Assembly (NCBI GenBank): GCA_963920575.1
Contig: OY986968.1
Coordinates: forward strand, 22,636,129-22,700,128
Length of the DNA stretch: 64,000 nucleotides
From: Narthecium ossifragum
Lineage: Eukaryota > Streptophyta > Magnoliopsida > Dioscoreales > Nartheciaceae
Reading direction: 5' to 3'
Shown: positions 1 to 12,432 of the stretch, piece by piece
Layout: each line of letters begins with the position of its first letter
Numbering within the stretch: the stretch's first letter is position 1
Notes under the pieces: model-generated
Told to the model about the DNA's origin: nothing
Database searches by the model: none
The model's input: only the letters and a program-made list of their open reading frames with translations
Translations under genes and position numbers: made by a program

Positions 1-381
1 GTTTGGTTTCCAGCATTGTAATCTGCAACATGCCTATAATGCTATATTTGCTTTCCCTTGTAACATCGATAAATGATTGTCTTGTAATACCACCTGGATT
101 CTGTCTGTTCTGTTATCTTGTATTCTGCAGTTCAGATTATTGCACTATGATCTGTTTATGTAGAAAAATCCAGTTTAGTAGGTGTGATGCACTGACATCA
201 TTAGAAGCTAATGAATCTATAGCTTCTGGGTTCTTTAGTCTTTTTTTCCTTAAAAATTAAGAGTTCATTTTGCCACATAATCCTTCCTTTGCAATTTTTG
301 TGTATTCATTTTGATGGTCAATAATCCTTGATATTTCTTATGCTCCAGTTTTTAGAATCCCTGTGGCTTTTTTCTATGCAG

Positions 382-3300
382 GCTTTCACTCGACTGGAAA
401 CAGCATGAACTTTAAAAGCCACATAATGAGCAATTCCCAGGAAGATATTATCACAGCTTCCAGGGACATATCTAACTTCAAGCGTAGACCTGATCATCTC
501 CTTGTCCTTGTTCATGGCATCCTAGCTAGGTAACTAATAAGTGCATCCTAAGTTTGCAAAAAATGGTGCTCATTGATTGCAGGAAGTTGTGAACACAACA
601 TTATCAGCATTGGACTGAACGTGATTTCTATGAATCTTGTCAGGAATAGACTATGTGCGTCTGTGCACGTGTCCTTGTGCTGGTGTGTGCAGTCGCACAT
701 CGACAATGCAGACCCTAAACCAGCATTTGCCATTTTCCTTTTGTCTAGACATCTCCTTAATTTGTAGTCTTATTAGTGTTGGTCCTGATGCCTTCTGTAC
801 CATTTGACCATAGTGGTAAGTCTCCCTAGACCTGTAGCCCCCTTAGTTGCAGGGTTGCAAATGACAAGAAATTGTAATCCAGAATATATTCAGGGATTGC
901 TGTACTTAGATGGGCTGATGTTTCATATCAGATTGGCGGGCTGTCCAGAATATATTCTGAATTTTTGTTCTTTTAATCCTCGTGACAAAAATGTTGGATA
1001 GTGTTTGTTTAGTGGATTTTAAAAAACTTTGGTTCACCCGTAATAAATCCTGAATCCATTTGACATCATTAATCTCTTATATGTGCAAGCTAAACATGAA
1101 GGTTGGATTGTTTTATATCTAGCCTTGTGCTTTCAAATAATGTTATAGGTCCAATGAATTTTGAGTGCCATTTTCGAATTCATGCATTTGTATACATAAA
1201 ACTATACAGAAAAACTATCCAACAAAACCCATAGCATCCATGCTTGCACAAAATATGTGGGGGGCAGCATGCCCTTCCTCTTAGTCCATTCACAGTTTTC
1301 GAAAAGGTAGCATACATTACCATGGAAAGCATATATATGTTGGTATCATAAAAAGAGGCAACATGAATTCCTTTCTTGCACATTGACAAATTTTTATTTC
1401 ATGTTTGAGATTGGAAATATGTTTTCATTTTTTTTCATTGCGACTCTTATTGCCAGTTGGAGTTTATCGATCACATGACTAAGCATTTTGCAGCCCTAGT
1501 GACTGGATATATGCAGAGGCAGAGTTAAAAAGACAGCTGGGGAGGAATTTTCTAATTTATGGTACCTTGAGCGTCATTTCAATGTGACTATCTTTTGTGA
1601 ACATCTCTAACATTGTCAATAATGTCAGTTTCTTTATACTAGGAGATGGCACTTTCTTCTAATTTTTTTCAATAAACTCCATCTTGTTCAGTTAGTTCGT
1701 GTAATACTTATACTAAGACCTTTGGCGGAATTGATGGAGCTGGGAGGCGATTAGCAGATGAGGTGAGTGTTTAGTTCTTCAACATGCTCTAGATATTTAT
1801 CTTAGGATATTTATTAAAGATCTGCTTGTGGATTTTCAAATCGTTTTGTCAATTGTGTTTTTGAAACAGGTCTTGAGTGTGGTCCACAAGACAGAGGGCT
1901 TAAAGAAGATTTCTTTCCTAGCACATTCTTTGGGTGGCTTATTTGCCAGATATGCTATTGCCCTTCTTTACTCTTCAAATACTTCAATCGGGGTTCACCA
2001 CGACAATGGAATCAGTTCAAGTAATGGAAATTCGAATAAGTCAGCTTGCACTTCAGGTAGTATAGCCGGATTGGAGCCAGTCAATTTTATTACCTTGGCA
2101 AGTCCACATCTGGGTGTGAGAGGGAAGAAGCAGGTGAAATTCTGGTGGCCATAAATCGAATCATCTTTTCAAATGTGCATATCATTTGTCTAGTTCCTTT
2201 GTTGCCTTTTCTTAGCGCGCTCGTCTTTCATTCTATTTCTTTCATTAATTGGTCCAAACTGGTTGTTTTTACCCTGTGCTTCTTGGTTTCTTTATCTTCT
2301 GCCTTTTGTTTAATAGTGTTAAGCATGAAAGGCTGTTATGTCCTGTTTTGGGGATTAAGAGGCTTGTATCGGTTTATCTCTTGATACTATACGTATTAAG
2401 ATGCCTAAAAGCAAAATTGCAATTAGTGGAAAGAATAGGTCATAGGGTGGTTGACATTGCTAAGAAAGAATGAAGAATCGTACTTACTAAAGCTAGCTTT
2501 AAGGGTAAAGCATGTAATTGTGAAAAGTGGAAACATGGTACTTTGGTTTGTTATCATAAACCTTTCCATAAAGTTCAGGGTTCTCTCTGCGAGTGGCAAA
2601 GATCTTGGATATTCTATGTGGAATGCCAGGGCACTAATATCTCTCTCCTGGGCCATAGCCCTCTCAGCTGCTCTCTGGTTCTATAGTTGCTTATTTTAGA
2701 GATGGATATGCTCTTTGATAGGAATAAATCGCATAGATAAACACTGGAGCTAGGATAGGCTCCAGTCACATGGTTAGCTTGAAGCAAAAAGTTATACTGT
2801 TTTCGGGAATTGTTTCAACTGCTCCTTCCATAACCAACAAAGTAGATCTGTTTCTATTTCTTTTTTCAGCTTCCATTTCTCTTGGGAGTGTCTATTTTGG
2901 AAAAACTTGCTCCACCATTAGCTCCGTTATTGGTTGGTCGAACGGGTCGTCAGCTGTTTCTTACAGATGGTAAACCAAACAAACCACCACTTCTTCTAAG
3001 AATGGCATCTGATGACGAGGAGACGAAGTTTATGTAAGTCTCGAGGAAATCATGTATACTGGATTTAATTTGCTAATCATGGTTTCCTATTACAAGGATA
3101 ACTTATATTCCTTGGTTTAAATTTCAGATCTTCTCTTGCTGTATTTAGATGCCGTATTCTTTATGCAAATGTTTCATATGATCGTATCCTTCATGTGAAT
3201 TTGCTCTGAATAGTAAGATTCATGAATCAAGCTGGCGACATAAACTTCTCTCAGGTTAGTGTTAACCTTATTCAGTCACCAGATCAGCTTTCTTTAACTT

Positions 3301-4146
3301 AGTCAGATATGGTCGGATGGCGCACATCGTCAATAAGGAGAGAATCTGAGCTTGTTAAGGTACTTACATTCTATATGGTGCACTGTAGATTTTCGTCTAT
3401 ATAGAACAAGAGGTAATAAAAAGTACCGTGATTACCGCAAAGTTAATTGACTGCATGGAGTCAAGAAGTATGTGAAACTTTCTGCTATTTCTTTTAACGT
3501 GGTTCTGAAGACATTCTATTACTCCTAACAAGAATCTAAAAATGGGACTTGCTTACTTGGTGCATTCCTCTGCTAATTTGCAGCCACCACGTCGTTCTCT
3601 GGATGGCTACAAGCATGTGGTAGACGTGCAATATTGCCCCCCAATAGGATCAGAGAGCCCCAGTTTTCCTGCCGAAGCAGCAAAGGCTAAGGAAGCAGCC
3701 CAAACTGCACCAAACACACAAAACACATCAGAATATCATGACATAATGGAAGGCAAGTAACATAAAGGCATCAATCATGTTTCTTCTCCTTCTCCTTTTC
3801 TTTTATATACTGAATCATGGGTTTTGGTTGCTAACAGAGGAAATGATACGTGGTTTACAAAGGCTGGGCTGGAAGAAAGTTGATGTTAGCTTTCACTCTG
3901 CCTTTTGGCCCTTCTTTGCTCATAACAACATACATGTATGCTTCTAATCTCTTCATCTTTAGAACTCTTTCTTCACATGCCTATTTCTCTGATCTCATTG
4001 ATGTTATTGAGTTTTTGTCTCTGGCTGTGCTGCTAATCCAGGTTAAAAGCGAGTGGCTCCACAATGCTGGCGCTGGTGTCATTGCCCATGTTGCTGACAG
4101 CCTAAAGCAGCAGGAATCCCACACATATATTGCTGCAAACATGTAG
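382..4146 (+). CDS. DUF676 putative serine esterase/lipase (ROG1-like), 5' end outside window
   Basis: Alpha/beta-hydrolase of the DUF676 family (plant putative serine esterases, related to yeast ROG1 lipase). Exons seen: 382-529, 1494-1561, 1692-1762, 1870-2133, 2870-3033, 3128-3183, 3307-3359, 3584-3752, 3838-3935, 4042-4146 (stop TAG). They join in one frame. The first exon carries the oxyanion-side motif LVHGILAS; exon 4 carries the nucleophile elbow AHSLGG (serine is the expected nucleophile) followed by ITLASPHLG; the C-terminus contains FHSAFWPFFAHNNIHVKSEW. No signal peptide can be judged because the start codon and N-terminal exon(s) lie upstream; 1-381 looks like intron. Two introns are unusual: 3184-3306 has U12-type signals and 3753-3837 starts with GC. 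Substrate and location are not evident from sequence. The next gene starts only about 530 bases downstream on the same strand. Family call is firm; exon edges are by eye. Confidence 0.87.
3184..3306 (+). other. Probable U12-type (minor spliceosome) intron
   Basis: The donor reads GTATCCTTC, matching the minor-spliceosome 5' consensus RTATCCTT. Near the 3' end TTCTTTAAC lies about ten bases before the acceptor AG and differs at one position from the U12 branch-site consensus TTCCTTAAC. The intron is 123 bases and there is no long polypyrimidine tract directly at the acceptor. Splicing here joins GAT-C to AT-ATG in frame. Confidence 0.7.
3753..3837 (+). other. GC-AG intron in DUF676 gene
   Basis: Exon ...ATGGAAG is followed by GCAAGTAAC rather than GT; the acceptor is CTAACAG. 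Joining G to AG gives a glutamate codon and keeps the frame into EEMIRGLQRLGW. AAG|GCAAGT is the strong consensus expected of GC donors. Confidence 0.75.
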
Positions 4147-4201
4147 TAATCAAGTGTAACATTATTAGTGGTACTTCAATTCCAGTGTTGTGATTGAGAT
4201 C

Positions 4202-4207
4202 AATAAA
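4202..4207 (+). promoter_or_regulatory. Candidate polyadenylation signal AATAAA
   Basis: AATAAA lies 56 bases after the DUF676 stop codon, in AT-rich DNA between this gene and the 14-3-3 gene. Position fits a plant near-upstream element. Confidence 0.5.
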
Positions 4208-4673
4208 TAGAGCTAAATGACTAAGGAATTCTATCTTTCTCTGATTACAAGTTGAGTTTTTATAAACTTGGTGTCCAGATGAGCTTGAATTGGAGATAGA
4301 AATTATCCAAACAGTATCATTATAGATCAAAATATGTTAAATTAAATTGCGTGATTAACTCAATAACTGCAGTTTTGAGTCTTAAAGAGAGACAATTATA
4401 CGACTATTATACGTCACCTCGGTTTGATATTGATGAGTTGAGGTTTGGGTTAGAGATGATGGACCTATCCATCATCCAACGGTCCACAGTGGCCGTTGAC
4501 TCTGAGGGCGACACGTAATTATGAGCGGAATCGGAGGTAATCGTTTCTAGAGGTTTACTACTCTCTGTTTTTTGGCCTTTTTATTCTCGAACTGGCCGAA
4601 GCGGATCCCAAGCGAGAGGTCAAGTTAGGACGGCCGGCGCGAGAAGTAGAGATCCGAGGCGTGATCCCAACCA

Positions 4674-7600
4674 ATGGCGTCCCAGCGCGAGTGCTTCGTC
4701 TACGTTGCCAAGCTTGCGGAGCAAGCGGAGCGATACGACGGTAGGTATCCACTGTTAGATCTCGACGGTTAGGGTTAGGGTTTGGCTTGGATCCGTGGGG
4801 ATGAAGTGATCTGGGTTTGGTTGCAGAGATGGTGGAGGCGATGAAGAACGTGGCGAAGCTGGACGTGGAGCTGACGGTGGAGGAGAGGAATTTGCTTTCG
4901 GTGGGCTACAAGAACGTGATCGGGGCGAGGAGGGCGTCTTGGAGGATATTGTCGTCGATCGAGCAGAAGGAGGAGACCAAGGGGAACGAGCACCACGTGA
5001 AGAAGATCAGGGAGTACCGGCAGAGGGTGGAGGCGGAGCTATCTGGCATATGTGATGATATCATGGCCGTCATTGATGAGCATCTCATCCCTTCGGCTGC
5101 TGCTGGGGAGTCTACCGTCTTCTACCACAAGATGTATGGTTGTCCTGTTTTTTTTTTTCCAGGGTTTCTTGTGGTCTGACTCGGCTTTTAATTGCAGGAA
5201 GGGGGATTATTACCGGTACCTTGCAGAGTTCAAGTCTGGGAATGATAAGAAGGAGGCCGCGGACCAGTCTCTCAAGGCTTATGAGGTTTGAACTATGCAA
5301 TGTTGTTATGTTGTGCTCTTTATCCGCACTTCTGTATAGAATAAATCGTGTGATTTTCTCGGACTTTTGGTTTATATGATTTGCAATGATGTCAATTGCG
5401 GGTTAGTGAAAAAAGATATTGCCTACTTTGGATATTAAGGTCCTTATTCTTCTAGGTAAATACTCGGCGGCAACATCTTCCTGCTTTTGGCTGCTTTAGG
5501 GTCCTTATATCTACCAGGAAGTTGTTTTAGGTAAATACTCTTAAATTAAGGGTTATGGCAAACATCTTGCTCGGACTTTTGGTTCATGTGATTTGCAATG
5601 TTGTCAAAAAAAATTAAAAAAAAAATGCTGGTTAGTGGAAAAGGATTTTGCCGAATTTGGAAATTAAGGTAAGGTCCTTATATCTACCAGGAAGTTGTTC
5701 TATTGAATCTCCTTAAACATTACTTCAAGTATATCTTATTGGTTCTTGATCAATGGGGACTTGATGTAGAGCTCTGTTTTTGTTGAGAGATGATTTTGTT
5801 CAGAATACAGTTAAAGTAGTATTTAACAGAAGTTAGAAGATAGTAAATCCTTTTTCTCCTGTATTTTTAAACTTGAACAGTCATTACATCCTTTTTGACT
5901 TTCCTTTATCAGGCGAGAAAAGTTTTGTTGATGTCCAAATACCAAAGTATTGTGCATCATATCCCTGATGATGCTCTTATGTATATGTGGATAATTTGAG
6001 AATTAGAGATCAAAATTATACACTAACTTTAAGGAGCAGAGAGAGAGAGAGAGAGGGAGTGGGGGAGTGACTGAATACATTATGGCCATGGAAAATGTGA
6101 TTTGATCAAGAAAATTGATTTACTACTTGTGGGTATTAGTTGAATCCGGCAGGTAAGTGATAATCACATGTGATACCGTGCAGTCGTGATATTTGACTGA
6201 TTACCATTTTGACTCTTATCCCATGTCAAATGATTGAAACTATAGGGTATTCAGATGTTGTTACTCGTCCTTGTGATGCCATGTTAATAGCTAGTGTCAT
6301 TCATTCAGTGTTCTATTCAACTCTGTCAGGTTTAAGTTTCAAATTTTACAGTTGCTCAATTTGTTCAGCTACCAAATTTTATTCTTCAGGTTTATTAGTT
6401 ATAATGGCTACCTGCCATCTCTTTCAAGCAAAGGCAGTGTTGAATATCAAAATATTTTCTCTGCATGTGCTTCACGTCATGTTTCTTTGTTCCCTACTGG
6501 TCCCTGTCTGGGCTGCTCTGTAGTTGTGCTAGCTAAAATTCGTAAGCAAGATAATGCAAGATATTGGACCAACTTCTTGTGTCCATATTTTTAGTTTGTT
6601 TCATTAGAAGTTGGACTTCCACCTTCCCTTATATGTGCTCACTTTGGACCATTGTTGCAATCATGTGGTACCATTCTTGAAGCGCTTACTTTCCATAGGC
6701 TTCTACTACATTGAGGATATCAGTGCGCCCATTATTTTTTATTTACAGCTAAGTCCTATGAAAGCATCCATCATCTTTCCATGTTGTCAGTCGTATTTGT
6801 TACCTTCTTCTGCAACGCGTAGCCCGTTAGAGTTTTGCAAGCTCGATAAGATATCTGTACAGGCATTATGGAGTAAATCTGGTTTGAAGGGTATATAGCA
6901 ACTGATGTCGCGGACTGGTTTTTCCCCCCCCAATTCATGGTTTCTTCTTTTTTCATGCTTCTTTTTATTGTATTTCTGTCAGCTTTTGCTATCTGCATGC
7001 TATCTCGTCTGACTTTTACCATAAACATCTAAGTTAAAAAAATGTTTAATGTGGGTGCTCATACTATTTTGCATTGGTAGGTCATGTCTTTATCATGCTG
7101 TTTCTGATCTATGTTCAACCTGTTTGCAGACGGCTTCCAGTGCGGCCGAGGCAGATCTTTCTCCTACTCACCCAATTCGTTTGGGCTTGGCATTGAATTT
7201 CTCAGTGTTTTACTATGAGATTATGAATTCACCAGAAAGGCATGACATATTTACCTTGATAAGATTTGAGATGCACTTTTTGGTGGGGGTATGGTTTGAT
7301 ATATCTGATCTATTGACATCATATTTTATTTCAGGGCTTGCCACCTTGCCAAACAAGCTTTTGATGAAGCGATATCTGAGCTGGATACACTTAGCGAAGA
7401 ATCTTACAAGGATAGCACATTGATCATGCAACTTTTGAGGGATAATCTTACATTGTGGACCTCTGACCTCCCTGAGGATGGAGGTAAAAAATACTATCTA
7501 TGTGCAATTGCATGCGGGTGACAGTGACAGGCTTAAAGTAGTCCTGGACCCCTGGTTGTAGTCCCTGCATATATACTTTTAGCATTAGGCGTAGATAATC

Positions 7601-10600
7601 AGGACAAATGCGCATAGTAGACGCTAATATACTTCAGGACAGCTCTTAGAGTTTAGGTTGATTAATTTTTTAGCACTTTGGGTTTTTGGCTGTGATTTGA
7701 TACACAAGAAAATGATCAAATAATGATGATCTCTTCTTAGACTCTTACTACCTCAACCTTCTTTTTCGTGTTGGGTATGAGATAGTTTGTTCAATTCAGA
7801 GTCATATTTTATTTGGCGGTTTGAAGCTTAACTATTTTCATTTTTACTTCATATGGTGCATTATTGTGAAGAGTTGCTTGGATATGGATTTCCTTCACTT
7901 CACCCTAAACTAGAGAAATTGAAATCCGATTAGGCTGTGCTTGTATGCAGCAACTTGCTCATTTTAGTGTAGTTCCTTTTTATATGCAAGGTCTGCTTGG
8001 GGACTATAATTCTGAACAAACTAGTGTGGTGTGCTACATCTGACAACATAAATTTGGGCTGCGTACAATGCTTGATATTGAGACTTTGATATTGTGTACG
8101 AGCATCTGTTAATGATTGCTCATATATGATATCCAGAAATTCAGCAGGTATGAGAGCTAAAAGAAAAGTCAATTGACCTTCTTTTCACCTTACTGGAAAA
8201 TAGTTTTCGCCTCTTCTGCTGGAGAGTTTCTTTGAAGTAGGTGAATGACTTGGGTGGAGGAAGGAAAATTGATGTTCAAGACAAGATCAATGTCATGCTT
8301 ATTAATGGGAAAGCCATTGTTAGCAACCAATGTTTCATTTTACTTGGACATCAGTTACTTCTCTGTTTCAAACTTGAAATCTAATGCGATTTGAATATGA
8401 TTTGTCGAAATCCAAATCAAACATATTTATTCAATCATCAGTTCCCACCGTCAAGCACACAACTAATGTTAGAAATATTATTTTTTACATAAAAAGAAAA
8501 CAAACCAAAGCTTAAAAAATTGCTAACTAGACTGTCAAGCCCTATCAGTTTAGCTTGATAGAGGCGACTGTTTGATCAAATTTGGCTTGAAATATTTTCG
8601 GGCAATCAAGAGTGATCAAGCTCGACTCATTTGGAATTGATCAAGTTTGGCTTGAAATATTTTCAGAGGCAAGCAAGAGTGATCAAGCTCGACTCATTTG
8701 GAATTGAGTCGAGGTTGATCAAACCTACTACCAAGCTGACCTCGAGCCTCGTTTATTTTGGTAGCCCTAGACTATATAAGAGTCCATATTAGCAAATACC
8801 ACTGCCTTGGGGTCTCTGAAATTGTGGTTTGCCAAATATCTTAACCCCATTTTTTCTTCTTGATAATCACTTTTGCATGTTTTTTATGGCCCCATAATCA
8901 CTCTTTGATGTCTAGGACTGTCAAACCAGCCCACTAGCTAAGTTTTGAATTCAGAATATAAACGATCCAAACCAGAGTAAGGCCCAGCTTGGTTGTGTTT
9001 GGCTCGATATAACTTACATTAATTTTCATCAGTTCTATATTGTTAATGATGATATTTTTAACTTAACTTGCTAATTTATCTCTATTATCTATAATTATAA
9101 TGCAAGTCTTTTTTCAGTAGATCTGATCGGTTAAGAATCCTATCGTAAAATTGCCTCTAACCTAATTTAGTGGGAATGAGTAATTTGAATTATTCATGAC
9201 TGACGCATTAGGCTTCAGCCTCTTCCTTGATACTATGTTAAATCACCAACTATCCTAAATTAAATCTGACGGAATGAGTAAATTTGGAAATTAAATCTTT
9301 GCTTGTTCAAGTCAAAACAATTCGAACTTATGCTCGAGCTAGCTAGAAAACAAATCAAGTCAAACATGGGCTATGCTTTTGCAGCTCGGATTGAGTTTGA
9401 GAACTGTCAAGAAAACAAATTTAAGTCTAACATGAGTTATGCATTCCGCCCTTGAATTCAATAATCATAATTTTAAGACAAACATGAGGAAGAGTGAGCT
9501 GTGCTCAGTGGTTTACATCCATTTAGGTTTTTCCTGGCTATAAATGGCTCTAGCTAGGAAAACCTATTTGCCAGTCAAGGTTCTATGTGCGAGCTGTGCT
9601 GAGGGTAGAACTATTTGGTTCCATGGTAATTCTTTTGCATTTTAAACTAGCAAAACACAGAGGAGAGCACAAATGTTTATGCATTTCTCAGTAAAAGGAA
9701 AAGGTTTAATATGGCTTTCAACTCTCAGAAGTAAAGGGTGTAGGATAGCATTAATGCACGCCCGAGTCAGGAACTTGTGGTGTGAATGTCTGGGTTGAAA
9801 ATATTTAGCTGAAGTAGAGAAATCTGTTGCTTGTCATATTGGGATAAATTAGAGAACTCAAACATTTGTATTCTTCTATCCCTATTTATCAAGGATGTTT
9901 TTTTTTATTTTTATTAAGGCCGATTTGGAAGAAGTTTATGCTTGAGTTCTATTTGTTTTCGTATTTTGGAAGTTCCATAATCTATCTTTCTTCCGAAAGC
10001 GGCAGCTTCATGTCTCCAATGGATGGTTAGATCATGTTGGAATCCTTAGATGATTCACTTCCTTTTGGAGCTCATGGACTTCGACAACCATAGATTAGCT
10101 TTAGGAATACTTGTTTCTAAGTGAGTACCTGCTCCATATGTTGTACGCTCCTTGTGAATCTAATAATGGTAGGGGTGATGGATATTAAATGGAAGAGATT
10201 ACGTTTACAATGGATCGAAATTTATTCTTTCCTAATTAGCAACTATTTAATTTATTACCTTTCCTAATGAGCAAGCATTACAGCAAACTTTTAGGCGTTT
10301 TCTTGGTTCTAAGAGATTGCTATCTTGATCCTAATGCCCAAAATATTTCTGCTGATTTCATGGGTAATGGCTTTTCGTGTGTTAGTATACATGGATCAAT
10401 GACCCTCTTTTTGATAGATGTCATATTGAAAGCAACTATAACTGCAGTCTGGTAATAGTACTCATGGATCTTTCTGTTCATTTCCTTCCATTGGATACAG
10501 CAGAAGATACCACCAGGGACACCACAGGAAAGGTCGGCGCAGCTGAAGATGCAGAGGTGGATTTTTATTCTAAACTTACATTATTGTAGAGGATTTCTTC

Positions 10601-10661
10601 ATTCTGGTGATACTGTTCTAACGGTTATGTTTAAAATACCTCGAAACATTGTTTGCAGTGA
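4674..10661 (+). CDS. 14-3-3 protein (GF14, epsilon-group-like)
   Basis: Phosphoserine/phosphothreonine-binding adaptor that dimerises and binds client proteins such as H+-ATPase and kinases. Exons: 4674-4740, 4827-5133, 5198-5285, 7130-7239, 7335-7483, 10501-10556, 10659-10661; total 780 bases, 259 residues. Both family signatures are present: [11 protein letters not shown] (residues about 43-53) and [20 protein letters not shown] near the C-terminus. Phosphopeptide pocket residues (the RR of GARRASWR, plus R/Y in [10 protein letters not shown]) are intact. The N-terminal [21 protein letters not shown] and multiple introns resemble the epsilon group more than the non-epsilon group. The start ATG follows CCA and gives the normal N-terminal length. 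Odd points: intron 4 (7240-7334) begins with GC, and the last exon contributes only the TGA stop. Intron 1 carries a telo-box, and intron 5 is 3.0 kb. Confidence 0.95.
4769..4783 (+). promoter_or_regulatory. Telo-box in 14-3-3 intron 1
   Basis: TTAGGGTTAGGGTTT sits 29 bases inside intron 1. The motif (reverse AAACCCTAA) is a known cis-element near the 5' ends of many highly expressed plant genes; a function here is inference. Confidence 0.4.
7240..7334 (+). other. GC-AG intron in 14-3-3 gene
   Basis: The conserved NSPER/ACHLAK junction requires exon ...CCAGAAAG to be joined to GGCTTGCCAC. The intron therefore begins GCATGACA and ends TTTCAG. The donor is weaker than AAG|GCAAGT. A downstream GT at about 7290 would insert extra residues in an invariant helix, so it is unlikely. 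Confidence 0.7.
8581..8706. repeat. Two-copy tandem repeat in 14-3-3 intron 5
   Basis: Two copies of a segment of about 60 bases (TTTGGCTTGAAATATTTTC... CTCGACTCATTTGGAATTGA) start at 8581 and 8646. The rest of the 3.0-kb intron (7484-10500) is AT-rich and shows no coding signal. Confidence 0.7.
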
Positions 10662-11656
10662 AACGGAACTAATTGGAAGCCACTACTTTCGCGAGACCAG
10701 AAACACAAGGGTTTAGAGATTTCCTTGTCTGCTGGTTGGTTTGAGAGCTCTCTCTAGCTTCCATCCATTTTTAGTTGGATTCTAGTCGACTAGTATCTAA
10801 AGGACACTAGAGTTCTGTTTGATATGTTGTAATTGTTGTACCTCCACTCTGTTTGTCATGTTGAACACCGAGTGGTGTTGTGTGCCTGCTAGTCACCAGG
10901 CTGTTTCTATTGACTGGTTTAGTTTCAGAATGTTGGACAAATGAGAGCATTCGAGGTTGTATTCAGTTTCAGGCCTTACTTGATGTGGTTCCTTTTCGAA
11001 GCCATTTGGTTTTAACACACTAACTGAAATCTATAGTTTCGGGATTCTTGAGGTGAAAGTCGTAGTTTTCCTCGTCAGTCAGTTGTGTAAGTTTTCAATG
11101 CGTGAAGGCTCGTGTTGCTGTTGATGTTTTCTCGTTGAGCTAATTGTTGGCTGAAAGCAGTTGCTACGCATCCAAAGACTCATCCATATGCATGGATAAA
11201 GTCTCTTGTTTAAGGTTTGGTTTGAACTCTTTTTATCGAGATTGGCTCTGTTTGGTATGGGATTAAGCGGGTTTTTTTTATTTTCACATTTATCTTTAAA
11301 TATCAAAAGTAATTATTACTATTTTATTTTTATTTTATGTATTATTGTCATTTTATTTTTTTCTATCGTCATTTCTTAATCCTCTTAACTCTTAACTCAA
11401 AATAAGCTAATTTTAAAATCCGTTAACCCTCATTAATTCAGAATAAGTTAACTCACATCAAACTGTCCCTGGAGTTGCTATGTTACAAGGGGTATTATAG
11501 GCTTTTGTCCATGCGTGTCAAAGGTTGAGGCTCAAATTTTTTTTTAATTTAAAAACCTATGGAAGAAGCATCGATCATGAAAAGGAAATAACTTCAACGA
11601 GCTACCGATGTTCGAACAAACGAGCTAAAAGACCTTCAGATGCAGAATGACTATTC
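10662..11656. other. 14-3-3 3' UTR and intergenic spacer
   Basis: The first few hundred bases are probably 3' UTR of the 14-3-3 gene. The remainder is AT-rich DNA up to the copia LTR, with no convincing ORF or RNA gene. Confidence 0.5.
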
Positions 11657-11910
11657 TGTCGTGAATCACATGGTTGTAATTGTGAATGACCCATACCTAT
11701 TTGCATTTATAAGGGTGGAAATTTTTCACCCCTTGTAGATTGTGTCATTTGTCTAGTTATGTGAAACTTTGCCTATAAATAGGCATTCAACTTTGGATGA
11801 AATAGAACAGGTGGAGAGAATTATTCCTCTCAACATTTCTTATTCTCTCTTTCCTTCTCTTCAATTACTGGTAGTAAGATAGTGTGTTCTCAAACACACA
11901 TAATACAATA
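11657..11910 (+). repeat. 5' LTR of copia element
   Basis: Begins TGTCGTGAATC and ends ...ATAATACAATA, aligning with 19965-20222. It contains a TATA-like CTATAAATAG at 11773-11782, the likely LTR promoter. A possible primer-binding stretch TTATCAGCACGAG starts right after it; the tRNA primer cannot be assigned by eye. Confidence 0.9.
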
Positions 11911-12045
11911 CGTTATCAGCACGAGACTCTACCATGTAGGGGAAAAGGAGAGAATCATTCAGGTATATCTTACTGATAGTTATTTTGTTATTATGTTAGA
12001 TATTTTTATTCTAACCCAGGTTATATAGTGTTTGAAACACATACT

Positions 12046-12316
12046 TATACATGAAGTACAAGCCATATATGAAAAATAAACCATTATGATGCCCCAAGCA
12101 TACATGATAAAATAATTATACCATAAGTATAAAATTTGATGTACCTGAAGTACAAATTAAGAAAGTGCATGAAGCACACGACTTGGTGCATGAAGCACAA
12201 GTTACTACAACAGTACCTGAAGCACTTAGTTTGCACCTGAAGTGCAAATCACTATATTGTGCCTGAAGCACATGATCTCGTACATGAAGTGCGAATTATT
12301 TCAGTACTAGAAGTAC
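12046..12316 (+). repeat. Array of nine short hairpins in copia leader
   Basis: Nine small palindromes share a five-base loop, CTGAA or ATGAA (TAGAA in the last), between complementary arms. Positions: 12046-12060, 12140-12154, 12165-12177, 12186-12198, 12212-12226, 12231-12247, 12258-12272, 12279-12293, 12304-12316. Arms differ yet mostly still pair: GTAC/GTAC, GTGC/GCAC, TGCAC/GTGCA, TGTGC/GCACA, CGTAC/GTGCG (one U-G). The array lies in the untranslated leader between the 5' LTR and gag. Confidence 0.8.
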
Positions 12317-12432
12317 ATGCAATAATTTTTATTATTGTTAATATAATGCTTAAATACATTTTTGCTTAAAGCTTTAATACCTGCAGTTCATATCAGTCAT
12401 TCACTATATGTACATTTTAATGTGAGATATTA

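Noticed and set aside
1828..2154. Separate small gene with AHSLGG motif
   Set aside because: It is an exon of the DUF676 gene with flanking intron sequence read through, not an independent gene.
7240..7290. Canonical GT donor near 7290 for 14-3-3 intron 4
   Set aside because: Would insert about seventeen residues between NSPER and ACHLAK, an uninterrupted conserved helix region in 14-3-3 proteins.
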